A DNA stretch of 64,000 nt from Leeuwenhoekiella marinoflava DSM 3653 (lineage in GTDB: Bacteria; Bacteroidota; Bacteroidia; Flavobacteriales; Flavobacteriaceae), in assembly GCF_900129005.1 (NCBI RefSeq), contig NZ_FQUN01000009.1:1-64000 (forward strand), given 5' to 3'. A model generated the notes under the pieces. That model was not told where the DNA came from, searched no databases, and saw only the letters and a list, made by a program, of their open reading frames with translations. A program made the translations under genes and the position numbers. Shown here piece by piece: positions 1-8,443 of this stretch (position 1 is the stretch's first letter; every line of letters begins with the position of its first letter).

Positions 1-648
1 TAAATGTAACCCCTGATCGAATAGTAGTTCAGCTAGTTCCTTAGAGAGGTACCCTTTATCAGCATACAGACTGCCAAATATTTTCTTTAGAAAATTATCT
101 TGTTTGATCGGTGTTCGGTCATCCACATTGGCCTGGGTGATTATAAAATCCAGCAGTTCTCCTTTATCATTTACAACAATATGAAGCTTAAACCCATAAA
201 ACCAGCCCATGGTAGACTTGCCAATGGTGGCTATCCCTTGGAATACTCTATTATTCTTTATCCGCTTATTTTTACAAGCTCGTATGGGAGTGGAATCTAC
301 AAATGAGATTCCGGTGCATGCTCCCAGGCAGCATGTTTTCATGTAAAGAGTAAGTGGAAGCATATTGGCCTGCATCAATTCTACAAAGCGGTTGTAAGAA
401 ACTGTATCCGGAAATTCTTTTTGCAAATGTTCTTGTACATAATATAAATAAAAGTGCTTAAAAGTGCGATGACCACTCAGGTGAAACACAACAGTGATCG
501 TTAATATTTCACTTGTTGACATCTTAAAAGCTCGATTTCGTTTGTTTTCTCCCCTGGTAAGTGTTCTTTGCTTTAGTGCAGGTTCAAAAACTTTACAAAA
601 GTCATCAATAGAACAGAAAATTTTAGTAATTTTATTTGTAGAAATCAT
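1..648 (-). mobile_element. IS982-type transposase, C-terminus cut by window edge
   Basis: The minus strand is open from an ATG at 648 to the window edge (216 codons, no stop), so the C-terminal quarter lies outside. The protein resembles IS982-family DDE transposases, which are about 290 residues. Visible landmarks are FVDSTPIRAC (Asp118), the segment GWFYGFKLH near residue 148, NVDDR near 174, and ADKGYLS (Asp197), the likely first two catalytic acids; the catalytic Glu would lie beyond the edge. Upstream, 705-728 is a 9-bp hairpin (tgctttttt/aaaaaagca). The outer end of the element is probably near cgtcgaactcaggtt at about 738-752, but the other terminus is not visible, so this boundary is a guess. 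Family call is from recalled motifs, not a search. Confidence 0.82.
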
Positions 649-799
649 AAGCAGGAATTAGGTTAGTGTTTTAGTATTCAGTCACTTAAATATAACTATA
701 TTTCTGCTTTTTTTATGCTAAAAAAGCACTTTTCTTACGTCGAACTCAGGTTTTAAGTGAACTTCCAAAGCAAATCAGAAGCACTATTTAGGTAAAGCC

Positions 800-1273
800 T
801 CATCGGTATTCAGCAAAGCTATAAGGCTTAACATTCTCCTCAAAAGGAGGCAGATAACTCTTCTTGATGGATTGAACGACCTTTGAAAGAGTCTGCTTTC
901 CGTAAAAATCAATGAGCACCTCTATTTCTTCCTGATTACCTCGTTCGAGCACCCGTTTTATAACGGCTCGCTTATGGGTATTCCAATCGATTTTATCCAA
1001 TTGGGTATCCCAAAAAGCGTTTTTCTAAAATACTTTAAATTAGGCGTTCGCTTAGGACTTGTTTCTACAGCCTGCTGCGCATCATAACGGGCCTTTAGCA
1101 GCATAAAGTAATCTGCACGTGCATCAAATACTTGAGCCAACTTGATGGAACGTGTAGGATTTACAGATCTTCGTCCGTTTAAAATCGCTTGCGGTCATAC
1201 CTTTCTTTTTTAGAGCATGTTTTAAAACTGCCCCGGGATGAATGCTTCTAACTTTTTCCAGATCGGGTAACAT
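800..1273 (-). pseudogene. Broken HigA-type antitoxin with DUF6922-like C-terminal domain
   Basis: Three overlapping minus-strand pieces read as one protein when joined. The first (from ATG 1273) has the HigA-like start HPGAVLKHALKKKGMTA. The second continues as ILNGRRSVNPTRSIKLAQVF then DARADYFMLLKARYDAQQ, the end of a HigA/XRE domain. The third gives LFWDTQLDKIDWNTHKRAV and ERGNQEEIEVLIDFYG, resembling DUF6922. Two lesions separate them. One, near 1188-1196, removes most of the helix-turn-helix and shifts frame. The other is one missing T in a T-run near 1010-1014. Intact relatives are DNA-binding antitoxins; this copy cannot make the full protein. No toxin gene is visible beside it. Confidence 0.72.
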
Positions 1274-1417
1274 AGCATTTAATTTTGTGTTACTCTGATT
1301 TTGACCTGAAATTCTCATCGATTTAAAATCTCCTTGCATGGAATAGCTTATTCCATAATCAAGCTGCTTTCGTATATGGAATTCTCTAGGATACCTCCCG
1401 AGAAAAGCATAATGAGT

Positions 1418-1466
1418 CCACACTGACCCCACACTCCAACCACACTCAACCACACTTTACCACACT
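1418..1466. repeat. Array A: five copies of ccacact, spaced 10-11 bp
   Basis: The 7-bp word ccacact starts at 1418, 1429, 1440, 1450 and 1460, separated by variable 3-4 nt spacers (gacc, ccaa, caa, tta). Positions 1449-1470 are identical over 22 nt to 42833-42854 in array B. The similarity continues downstream as tgg-tgaata-gg. One copy of the array C word gggtgaa follows at 1473-1479. Confidence 0.85.
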
Positions 1467-1651
1467 TTTTGTGGGTGAATATGGAGTTACTATGGACTTA
1501 CTTTAGGATTAACTATACGCATCTTAAGACGATTCCTACTAAATATGAGTGACTGGGATAGGAGACTTATCCCTACCGTTTTTCATTTATTGTATGCAAA
1601 ATCCACAGCAATGACCGATAACTTCAGGTAGCCTTGAAACTAAAGCGTCTC

Positions 1652-1680
1652 TTTCTTTTTTGGGCAATGCAAAAAAGAAA
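1652..1680. repeat. Perfect 10-bp inverted repeat
   Basis: tttctttttt at 1652-1661 and aaaaaagaaa at 1671-1680 flank a 9-nt loop. It could act as a bidirectional terminator or be a mobile-element end, but no gene ends next to it. Confidence 0.5.
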
Positions 1681-2026
1681 CTGACTTTAAGAGGTTCACA
1701 AACACTAAAACCATGCAATCAAGTGAGCTAAACAAAAAAAGCTAGGCTTATTTTTACACCCTTGAAAACGACACAAACCCCTTATCAGGCGGATGGCAAA
1801 CCGCTGCGCCTGTGCATTCCTCTCGTTACACTCGTAGGATGCAAGATCCACATCCAACGCTGCGGTATTTGCTTGTTTTACTACAGGTCTAAAAAGAAGA
1901 CCCTTAAAACATTCAGATAAAATGGGCTTTTACTGCAACACAGCATAGAAACAGAATACTCTTCATTCTGAATCTAACTTCAATCGTAGTGTTAATTTCA
2001 TTCTTTAGTATTCCTTTTCTTCAGTA

Positions 2027-2692
2027 TAGCCAGAAGTTTCTGTTAAGAATTTTCGAAGCCTTGGAGAAAGTTTAGGGAGGTTATGGCGGTTTTAAAATAC
2101 CTAAAAAAACGCTCTTTTTTTCTGCATCCGACGACCACAGGGAACCAAATGCACTGTTCAAAGAAGCAATAAATTCCATACCTCGTAGAGGTCACGAGCA
2201 AATCGACGTTAGGAGATTCACAAGCTTTATAATCAATAGCAAAAAGTGAGCTTAAGAAAACGATAATACAACTTCAATTAGTATTTCTGTTCTATTTTTT
2301 ACTAAGGAGTTATCTATTTCACGAGACTTCGTGAATCTTTGATTTCCATCGATGAAAAAACGAATCAAAAAATCAAAGCTTACAAGAGGTTCTCTAATTT
2401 TTTTGTTCGTTATACTGCATGCGCTTAACTCGGCCGCCAGCTACGTTACGCTCCCGTCAAATTTAACGATAACCTCCTGATAGGCCAATACGGGGATTTA
2501 TTTTAACGGCATACTTAAAAACGAATTTTCAATACCCATAGGGATTCTATTCCATAAGTATATTTCAGAATACGGACGCTCCGTTCACTTTCAAGAATAT
2601 TGTATAGCAGGCATCCTTTTGGTCAGAATAGCGACAGAATTCCGTTAAAAACTCATAAAGCCTTGAAAGGAATTTAGGAGAATTAGTGCAGA
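2027..2692 (+). repeat. Diverged direct repeat pair of about 65 bp (2027-2088, 2623-2692)
   Basis: The two copies align from cag-atagc through gttaa and aagccttg to tttagg and gtta/atta, roughly three quarters identical by eye with small indels. About 530 bp without genes separates them. This suggests an old duplication or two members of an intergenic repeat family. Confidence 0.55.
2318..2378. repeat. Two adjacent perfect hairpins
   Basis: ttcacga/tcgtgaa (2318-2324 with 2329-2335, 4-nt loop) is followed directly by ctttgattt/aaatcaaag (2337-2345 with 2370-2378). No gene is adjacent. This could be a structured RNA remnant or chance. Confidence 0.4.
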
Positions 2693-2838
2693 TCACTAAA
2701 AGTGGACGACCTCAATTCATAACTGGGGCTAATATTTAATCAATTCTTATCTATATTTTAAAAAAAAGGGTTCAGCTATAAAAAGCCAAACCCGCTGAAA
2801 TTCTGTTTCCACAAAATCTTAGATACTGTCGTTAAATA

Positions 2839-5004
2839 TTATTCAGAAATCGTAATTGGTGCTATACCAGCTACTGTAGGAGTTACTTCTAATATACTAC
2901 CGTCTTCTGCAAACGTAAGTTTATCTATACATACTTCTCTATGAAAACCTGCAGGACCTCCCATACTAATTCCTTTAGGACGTGTAAAACGGTGGTAAAC
3001 GATATACCAATCGTCTGTACCCGGCACATTAATTACCGAATTATGACCCGTACCGTAGATTTCTGCCTCTTCATCTTTTTGAATCACCATATTCTCTTCT
3101 GGAATAGTTAGGGGACCTAATGGTGTTTCAGCAGTAGCATAACGCACGCGATAATTAGGACTTCTTGTGTCATCTTCAGACCATAAAAAGTAATATTTTC
3201 CCTTTCTAAAAAACACTTCAGTCCCTTCTCTATACGTTCCATCTGGTGTAAGCTCCTTTAGAGTTTCCTCTTTATAAGACATCATATCTTCATCAAGCTC
3301 TGCGCCTGCCATATAACCATTACCCCAATAAAAATATCCCTTTCCGCTCTGCGGATCAATAAAAACATCAGGGTCTATAATCTGACCTCCTCTACGCTTT
3401 ATTGCATCAGGCTTCTCCCCTACGAAAGCTTTACCCATGTCTATAAAAGGGCCGGCAGGATTATCTGCGGTTGCTAAACCTATGTTTTGAGCTGCAGAGA
3501 AATAGTAAAAGTATTTATATGCTCCATCTATTTCCTTTTCTGCAATACATGGTGCCCAGGCATTTCTATTAGCCCAAGAGACATCCTTAAGAAGATCTAC
3601 AATAACACCTTCATCTTTCCAGTGAACTAAATCTTTAGAAGAAAAAGTTTTAAAATAGGTTCCACTCCAGCCATCAAAACCATCACTCGTAGGGTATAAA
3701 TAGAATTTTTTATCTTTATGGGAATAAATAATCTCAGGGTCTGCATAGAAACCATCTAAAACCGGATTATTAGCAACGGCTGCTGCTACACTATATATTT
3801 TCTGAGATCCGTCTGGTAAGCTAAGCGTGTAAGAGTTAGCGCCTGTTGAAAAGTCTTTAGCTCCATTTTCTGCAATTGAAACCCCAGGAAAAGCAACTAA
3901 CTCCGGATCTAAATCTGTAAAACTACTATCTGTATAAACCGGTAAATAAACCGATGCTTCTTCTGGGTTTACTACTATATTTTGTTTACGAATGGCAGCT
4001 CCATTAGCTCCAACAATCAACGGCAAATCTACAGAAGGAAATTCCTTTAACAACGAAGTAGCTTCTGCTTCTGTAACAGGAATTATCGTTCCGTGACGCG
4101 GGTGAAAATTCATCGAGATCTTATCAGCACCTAAAGCTTTAAAGTTTAATAAGTCTGTACTTTCTGCAAATTGATACTTGCCGTCAATGTACATATCATA
4201 AAGTAAAATGTAAGTATCACTATCTATCATTTTAAAAACAGATGAACCTTCTACTGCTCTATCAGTCTGATCTTTGTAGCCTTCTTCAGGAACATAACCC
4301 GATGTTAAGCTATCTGAAACAGCAACCCGAATACCCTTAGTAGCGGTACCTTCGGTTTTATAGAACATATAAAATTTATTTCCCTTTTTGATGATATCTG
4401 CGTCAATACAAGACTTCTCATCCGGACTGTAAAATAAGTGTTCAGGAACAGTTTCTAAACCTGTAAAATCTTCATTTGCATACGTATAATATACTTTATC
4501 ATAACCACCGGGCTGCAACATTGAGAAATAGATCATATACTTACCAGCCTCTGCATCATATATAGTTTGAGGAGCCCAAGCCCGGGTAATATCACTAAAT
4601 TCAGAAAACTCTTTGGCAAGATCTATTCTGCTGGTTTCCCAATTTATCAAGTCAGATGATTTTGCTAAAATAATTCCGGTATTATTCCATCCTTCGTTTG
4701 TCTTTAGGTCAGTAAGCACCATATAAAAATTACCATCTTCTCCTCTTAAAATATGAGGATCTCTCACACCACCTGTGGTACTTATACTATCTGTAGATAC
4801 AATAGGCTTATCATTATTCAGTGCATAATAGTCATATCCATTTTTACTAAGGGCATAATGAACAGCTTCTTCCCCAGGACCATTACCTGTGAAATACACA
4901 AAAAGATATGCAGAGAAGTCATCTTCTTTTTCTGTCGTAACACAGGAAGAAAAAAGAGTTGAAAATACTACAGCGAAAACAAAAACCAATTTAGATTTTA
5001 ACAT
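2839..5004 (-). CDS. Tandem GH43 lipoprotein (arabinan/arabinoxylan-type glycosidase)
   Basis: 721 residues with an N-terminal lipoprotein signal ending LFSSC (Cys21), so probably lipid-anchored in the outer membrane or periplasm. Two GH43-type five-bladed propellers follow. The first (about 30-310) has RDPHI (Asp82), CIDADI (Asp201/203) and VEGSS (Glu252). The second (about 415-720) has FYADPEI (Asp422), IIDPDV (Asp544/546), YREGTE (Glu593 or 596) and the GTGHNS histidine. Both therefore keep candidates for the three acidic GH43 residues. Typical single-domain members are about 300-350 residues. Divergence from susC/susD supports arabinose- or xylose-containing glycan breakdown; exact specificity cannot be read. 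The start at 5004 is set by the signal peptide. Confidence 0.88.
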   Translation of the reverse strand: MLKSKLVFVFAVVFSTLFSSCVTTEKEDDFSAYLFVYFTGNGPGEEAVHYALSKNGYDYYALNNDKPIVSTDSISTTGGVRDPHILRGEDGNFYMVLTDLKTNEGWNNTGIILAKSSDLINWETSRIDLAKEFSEFSDITRAWAPQTIYDAEAGKYMIYFSMLQPGGYDKVYYTYANEDFTGLETVPEHLFYSPDEKSCIDADIIKKGNKFYMFYKTEGTATKGIRVAVSDSLTSGYVPEEGYKDQTDRAVEGSSVFKMIDSDTYILLYDMYIDGKYQFAESTDLLNFKALGADKISMNFHPRHGTIIPVTEAEATSLLKEFPSVDLPLIVGANGAAIRKQNIVVNPEEASVYLPVYTDSSFTDLDPELVAFPGVSIAENGAKDFSTGANSYTLSLPDGSQKIYSVAAAVANNPVLDGFYADPEIIYSHKDKKFYLYPTSDGFDGWSGTYFKTFSSKDLVHWKDEGVIVDLLKDVSWANRNAWAPCIAEKEIDGAYKYFYYFSAAQNIGLATADNPAGPFIDMGKAFVGEKPDAIKRRGGQIIDPDVFIDPQSGKGYFYWGNGYMAGAELDEDMMSYKEETLKELTPDGTYREGTEVFFRKGKYYFLWSEDDTRSPNYRVRYATAETPLGPLTIPEENMVIQKDEEAEIYGTGHNSVINVPGTDDWYIVYHRFTRPKGISMGGPAGFHREVCIDKLTFAEDGSILEVTPTVAGIAPITISE

Positions 5005-5427
5005 TTGAATGATGCTTTATAAATAATTCATTAAAGGAATATTCTTAATATTCAAACTAAAAGATACTAGTTCAGAATTGTGAATATTATATCTACAAAT
5101 AAAACAAAAATAAATGTTCTATTTACATTTATTTTTAATAAATACCGATTCAATTTAACCTAATTATACTTGTAAAAATAACTTAATCAATGATCTAAAC
5201 AAGATTTTGAGTTAAATAAGTATCAATTCAACAAACATATTGACAAATATTCGATATGCAAGTAAGCACATAAAGATTTAATATTAAGCGAATTAATTAA
5301 TATTGACTGATTTACCCCCTCTTAAAAATCAATTTACCCACCATGTCTATATAAATTATTACTGAATATTTGATAAATGTCAATATGACATTTATCAAAT
5401 ATTCAGTAATAAACTATTATTTATTTT
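5005..5427. promoter_or_regulatory. Divergent control region between GH43 and susC
   Basis: 423 bp, very AT-rich, between two outward-facing genes, so both promoters must lie here. I see no clear TAnnTTTG element placed well for either gene. The striking content is the long inverted repeat at 5356-5412, listed separately. No regulator gene (HTCS, AraC or sigma/anti-sigma) is beside this locus. Confidence 0.6.
5356..5412. promoter_or_regulatory. Perfect 27-bp inverted repeat before susC
   Basis: The arm 5356-5382 is exactly complementary to 5386-5412, leaving a 3-nt centre (ata). The right arm ends 15 nt before the susC ATG at 5428. As RNA it would form a very stable leader hairpin just ahead of the start codon; as DNA it is a large palindromic site. 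There is no U-tract after it, so it is not a standard terminator. Confidence 0.9.
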
Positions 5428-8412
5428 ATGAGACAAAAAACTTTACGCTTTAAGTCTATTTTGATTTGCAGCTTTTTGTTAACGCTTATTGCATTTCCTT
5501 ATGATGGAATTGCAAAAGTGAAAACAGGAATACAGCAAACAATTAGCGGAACGGTTACAACAGCCGCAGATAACATGCCCCTACCTGGAGTTACTGTAAT
5601 AGAAAAAGGAACTTCTAATGGTACGACTACAGACTTTGATGGAAACTACGAACTTGAAGTTGGTTCAGATGCAGTACTTGTTTTTTCTTATGTAGGAATG
5701 AAAACGATTGAGTTACCGGTAAATGGTCAAACTACACTCAATACTTCTCTTCAAGAAGATATGGGGGTTTTAGACGAAATCGTTGTCGTGGGATACGGTA
5801 GTCAGAAAAAATCTGATGTAACCGGATCGGTATCTTCAGTTGATGAGGATCGCTTAGAAAACTTACCGGTTACTAACCTTACTCAAGCTATTCAAGGTAC
5901 GACTGCTGGTCTTAATATTAGTCAGGGATCATCTGTTCCCGGTTCTTCTGGATCTATTCAGGTACGTGGTGTAAATTCTATCACGGGTAGTACTAGTCCG
6001 TTTATAGTTCTTGACGGAATTCCTTTTACAGGTACTCTAAATGATATTAATACCAGAGATATTCAATCTATTCAAATTCTTAAAGATGCATCTGCAGTTG
6101 CTATTTATGGTACTCGTGGTTCCAATGGGGTTATTCTTATTCAAACTAAACGAGGTGTAACAGGTGAACCTGTTATCAATTATAGTACGTATGGTGCCTT
6201 TGAAGAATTTGCAAATATTCTTAAACCACTTGGGCCAGATGCATACGTTCAAAAATATGCTGATTTTTTCAGCCAAAATAATCCGGGAGCTGAGCAAGAT
6301 CGCATTTTAGCTAACCAAAGTGAGATTGCTAACTACGATGCAGGAAGATCAACTGATTGGTTTGATGAAGTAACCCGAACAGGGGTTATTCAAGAACACA
6401 ACCTGAGTATACGAGGGGGTAACGAGAGTACAAAATACTTCCTATCTGGCAGTTACCTAGATCAAAAAGGGGTTATTGAAGGTTATGATTACCAGAAATT
6501 AACGTTACGTTCTAATATCGACGTGCAACTTACCGATTATTTAAAAGTGGGATTAAACGCCTTCTTTGCTAATAATAATTTTGACGGTGGTAGAGCTAAC
6601 CTTTTGTTAGCAACAGCTATGAGTCCATACTCAGTACCCTATGATGAAAATGGTGAAGTCATTATAAATCCTATGCTTCCTGAACTTCTTTATGAAAACC
6701 CACTATTAGGATTGCAAACTGATCGTGTTGAAAGAGAGCGTACACTTTCTGGAAATGCTTTTGCAGAAATCACACCGGGATTTGCTGAAGGTTTATCTTA
6801 TCGTATTAATGCTTCATATACATTCAATCCGTATATGTACAGAAATTACACTGGTCGTGCTGCTAATGACAACCGCGGTACAGCTAATGTGGGAGGTGAT
6901 GAAGAAAAAGTATGGATTATTGAAAATATCCTGAAGTATTCTAAAAGCTTTGGAAAACACAATTTAGACCTGACTGCTTTATACAGTTCTCAAGCAACTG
7001 AATTCTTTCAGGAATCTTTAACGGGTGTTGGTTTTGTAAACGATCAACTATCTTATAACAATATTGGAGCTGCAGAGAATATCACCGGTGGTACTTATAG
7101 CAGACGTTCTACCCTACTTTCTCAAATGGGGCGTTTGAACTATAATTACGACAGCAAATACTTGTTTACGTTTACCGTAAGACGTGATGGGTACTCTGCT
7201 TTTGGTGCAAATACCAGTAAATATGGTGTCTTTCCTTCTGCCGCTTTAGGATGGAATATTCACAAAGAAGCCTTTATGGAAAATGCAGATGCTGTAAGTA
7301 ATCTTAAATTACGTTTTTCTATTGGTGAGACCGGTAACCGTGGAGTTGGCATCAACCAGACACAAACTCGCGCAGGTACGCTTTTATATCCATTTGGAGG
7401 GCAATCCTATACAGGTACGTTTATTAATGGTCTGGGAAATCCAAACCTTAAGTGGGAGACAACGCTATCCAGTAATATTGGTCTAGACTTTGGCTTTTTT
7501 AACAACAGAATTAATGGTTCTATAGAAGCTTACAAGTCTAAAACCGAAGATTTACTATTAAATAGAAGTATCCCTGCGCTAACAGGTACTACAAGTATTA
7601 TAGAAAATATTGGTGCCGTTGAAAACAGAGGTTTTGAATTCAGCATCAGCTCTACTAACATTGATACAGGAGATTTTAGATGGGAAACCAATGTAAATTT
7701 CTCTACGTTTAAAAATGAGATTTTAGACCTATATGGTGATGGTGAAGACGATATCCCAAGTAGATGGTTTATTGGGAAATCACTTGGTGCTATTTACGAT
7801 TATAATATGGTAGGCGTTTGGCAAGAAGGTGAAGACACCGGTAGTTTTAATGCGAATCCCGGTGATTTGAAGTTTGAAGATGTAAATGGTGATGGTGTAA
7901 TTGAACCGGAAAACGATCGTAAATACTTAGGAAGTTCACTCCCTAAATGGACTGGTGGTATTACGAATACCATCTCTTACAAGAATTTTGATTTGTCTTT
8001 CTTTATTCAAACCGTACAGGGAGTTCTTAAAGGAAACCCAGATATCAACTATGGTGATGAGTTATCTAGAAGAAACACTCCACAAGATGTTGGGTACTGG
8101 ACTCCAGAAAACCAAAGCAATGAATTTCCATCACTTACCTATCGCAACACACTAGGTTATGGCTATCCTAGAGATGCAAGTTACGTAAGGCTTAAGGATG
8201 CTCGTATAAGCTATAGATTCCCATCAGAAAAGATTGAGCAATTTGGTCTTTCTAACCTTGTGTTTTATGTAGCCGGTAGAAACTTATATACCTGGACAGA
8301 CTGGATAGGTTGGGATCCAGAAAGTGATCAGTCATACAGAGGTTCAGGAAACTGGACAAATAACTACCCTGTAGTACGTACTTACTCAGTAGGAGTTAAT
8401 GTATCCTTGTAA
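5428..8412 (+). CDS. SusC-like TonB-dependent outer membrane transporter
   Basis: 994 residues, usual for SusC. A signal peptide (about 1-29) precedes a carboxypeptidase-like regulatory domain (ISGTVTTAADNMPLPGVTV through DGNYELEV). Next comes the SusC/RagA hallmark DEIVVVGYGSQKKSDVTGSV, then the plug (IQVRGVNSI, SIQILKDASAVAIYGTRGSN) and a long barrel. With the SusD lipoprotein encoded next it should form the outer membrane oligosaccharide importer, powered by TonB/ExbBD. The start at 5428 lies 15 nt after the large palindrome. The neighbouring GH43 suggests pentose-rich glycans as substrate, by inference. Confidence 0.95.
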   Translation: MRQKTLRFKSILICSFLLTLIAFPYDGIAKVKTGIQQTISGTVTTAADNMPLPGVTVIEKGTSNGTTTDFDGNYELEVGSDAVLVFSYVGMKTIELPVNGQTTLNTSLQEDMGVLDEIVVVGYGSQKKSDVTGSVSSVDEDRLENLPVTNLTQAIQGTTAGLNISQGSSVPGSSGSIQVRGVNSITGSTSPFIVLDGIPFTGTLNDINTRDIQSIQILKDASAVAIYGTRGSNGVILIQTKRGVTGEPVINYSTYGAFEEFANILKPLGPDAYVQKYADFFSQNNPGAEQDRILANQSEIANYDAGRSTDWFDEVTRTGVIQEHNLSIRGGNESTKYFLSGSYLDQKGVIEGYDYQKLTLRSNIDVQLTDYLKVGLNAFFANNNFDGGRANLLLATAMSPYSVPYDENGEVIINPMLPELLYENPLLGLQTDRVERERTLSGNAFAEITPGFAEGLSYRINASYTFNPYMYRNYTGRAANDNRGTANVGGDEEKVWIIENILKYSKSFGKHNLDLTALYSSQATEFFQESLTGVGFVNDQLSYNNIGAAENITGGTYSRRSTLLSQMGRLNYNYDSKYLFTFTVRRDGYSAFGANTSKYGVFPSAALGWNIHKEAFMENADAVSNLKLRFSIGETGNRGVGINQTQTRAGTLLYPFGGQSYTGTFINGLGNPNLKWETTLSSNIGLDFGFFNNRINGSIEAYKSKTEDLLLNRSIPALTGTTSIIENIGAVENRGFEFSISSTNIDTGDFRWETNVNFSTFKNEILDLYGDGEDDIPSRWFIGKSLGAIYDYNMVGVWQEGEDTGSFNANPGDLKFEDVNGDGVIEPENDRKYLGSSLPKWTGGITNTISYKNFDLSFFIQTVQGVLKGNPDINYGDELSRRNTPQDVGYWTPENQSNEFPSLTYRNTLGYGYPRDASYVRLKDARISYRFPSEKIEQFGLSNLVFYVAGRNLYTWTDWIGWDPESDQSYRGSGNWTNNYPVVRTYSVGVNVSL

Positions 8413-8443
8413 AAAATTGGAAAAACACAAAAAGATAAACTTT

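Larger units (their letters stand above)
1274..2838. other. Gene-free accessory block
   Basis: No convincing coding frame is present on either strand. The block holds the ccacact array at 1418-1466, a perfect 10-bp inverted repeat at 1652-1680, an imperfect double hairpin at 1797-1872, a diverged direct repeat of about 65 bp (2027-2088 and 2623-2692), and two adjacent perfect hairpins at 2318-2335 and 2337-2378. It lies between an IS transposase with a broken antitoxin and the sugar-utilisation locus, which suits decayed mobile or island DNA. Confidence 0.6.

Noticed and set aside
1274-1453. N-terminal extension of the antitoxin frame up to an ATG at 1453
   Set aside because: It reads through the ccacact array region and a non-protein-like stretch; HigA-type proteins start close to the HPGxxL motif, so 1273 was taken as start.
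1418-1466. Array A (and likewise B and C) as a CRISPR array
   Set aside because: Repeats of 7 bp with 3-4 bp spacers are far too short, and no cas genes are present.
1797-1872. Imperfect double hairpin (gcaaaccgctgcg/cgctgcggtatttgc with an inner gcattcct/aggatgc) that recalls an integron attC site
   Set aside because: Only one box (atccaac at 1852-1858) fits the attC consensus; no matching GTTRRRY box lies at the right place and no integrase or cassette gene is present.
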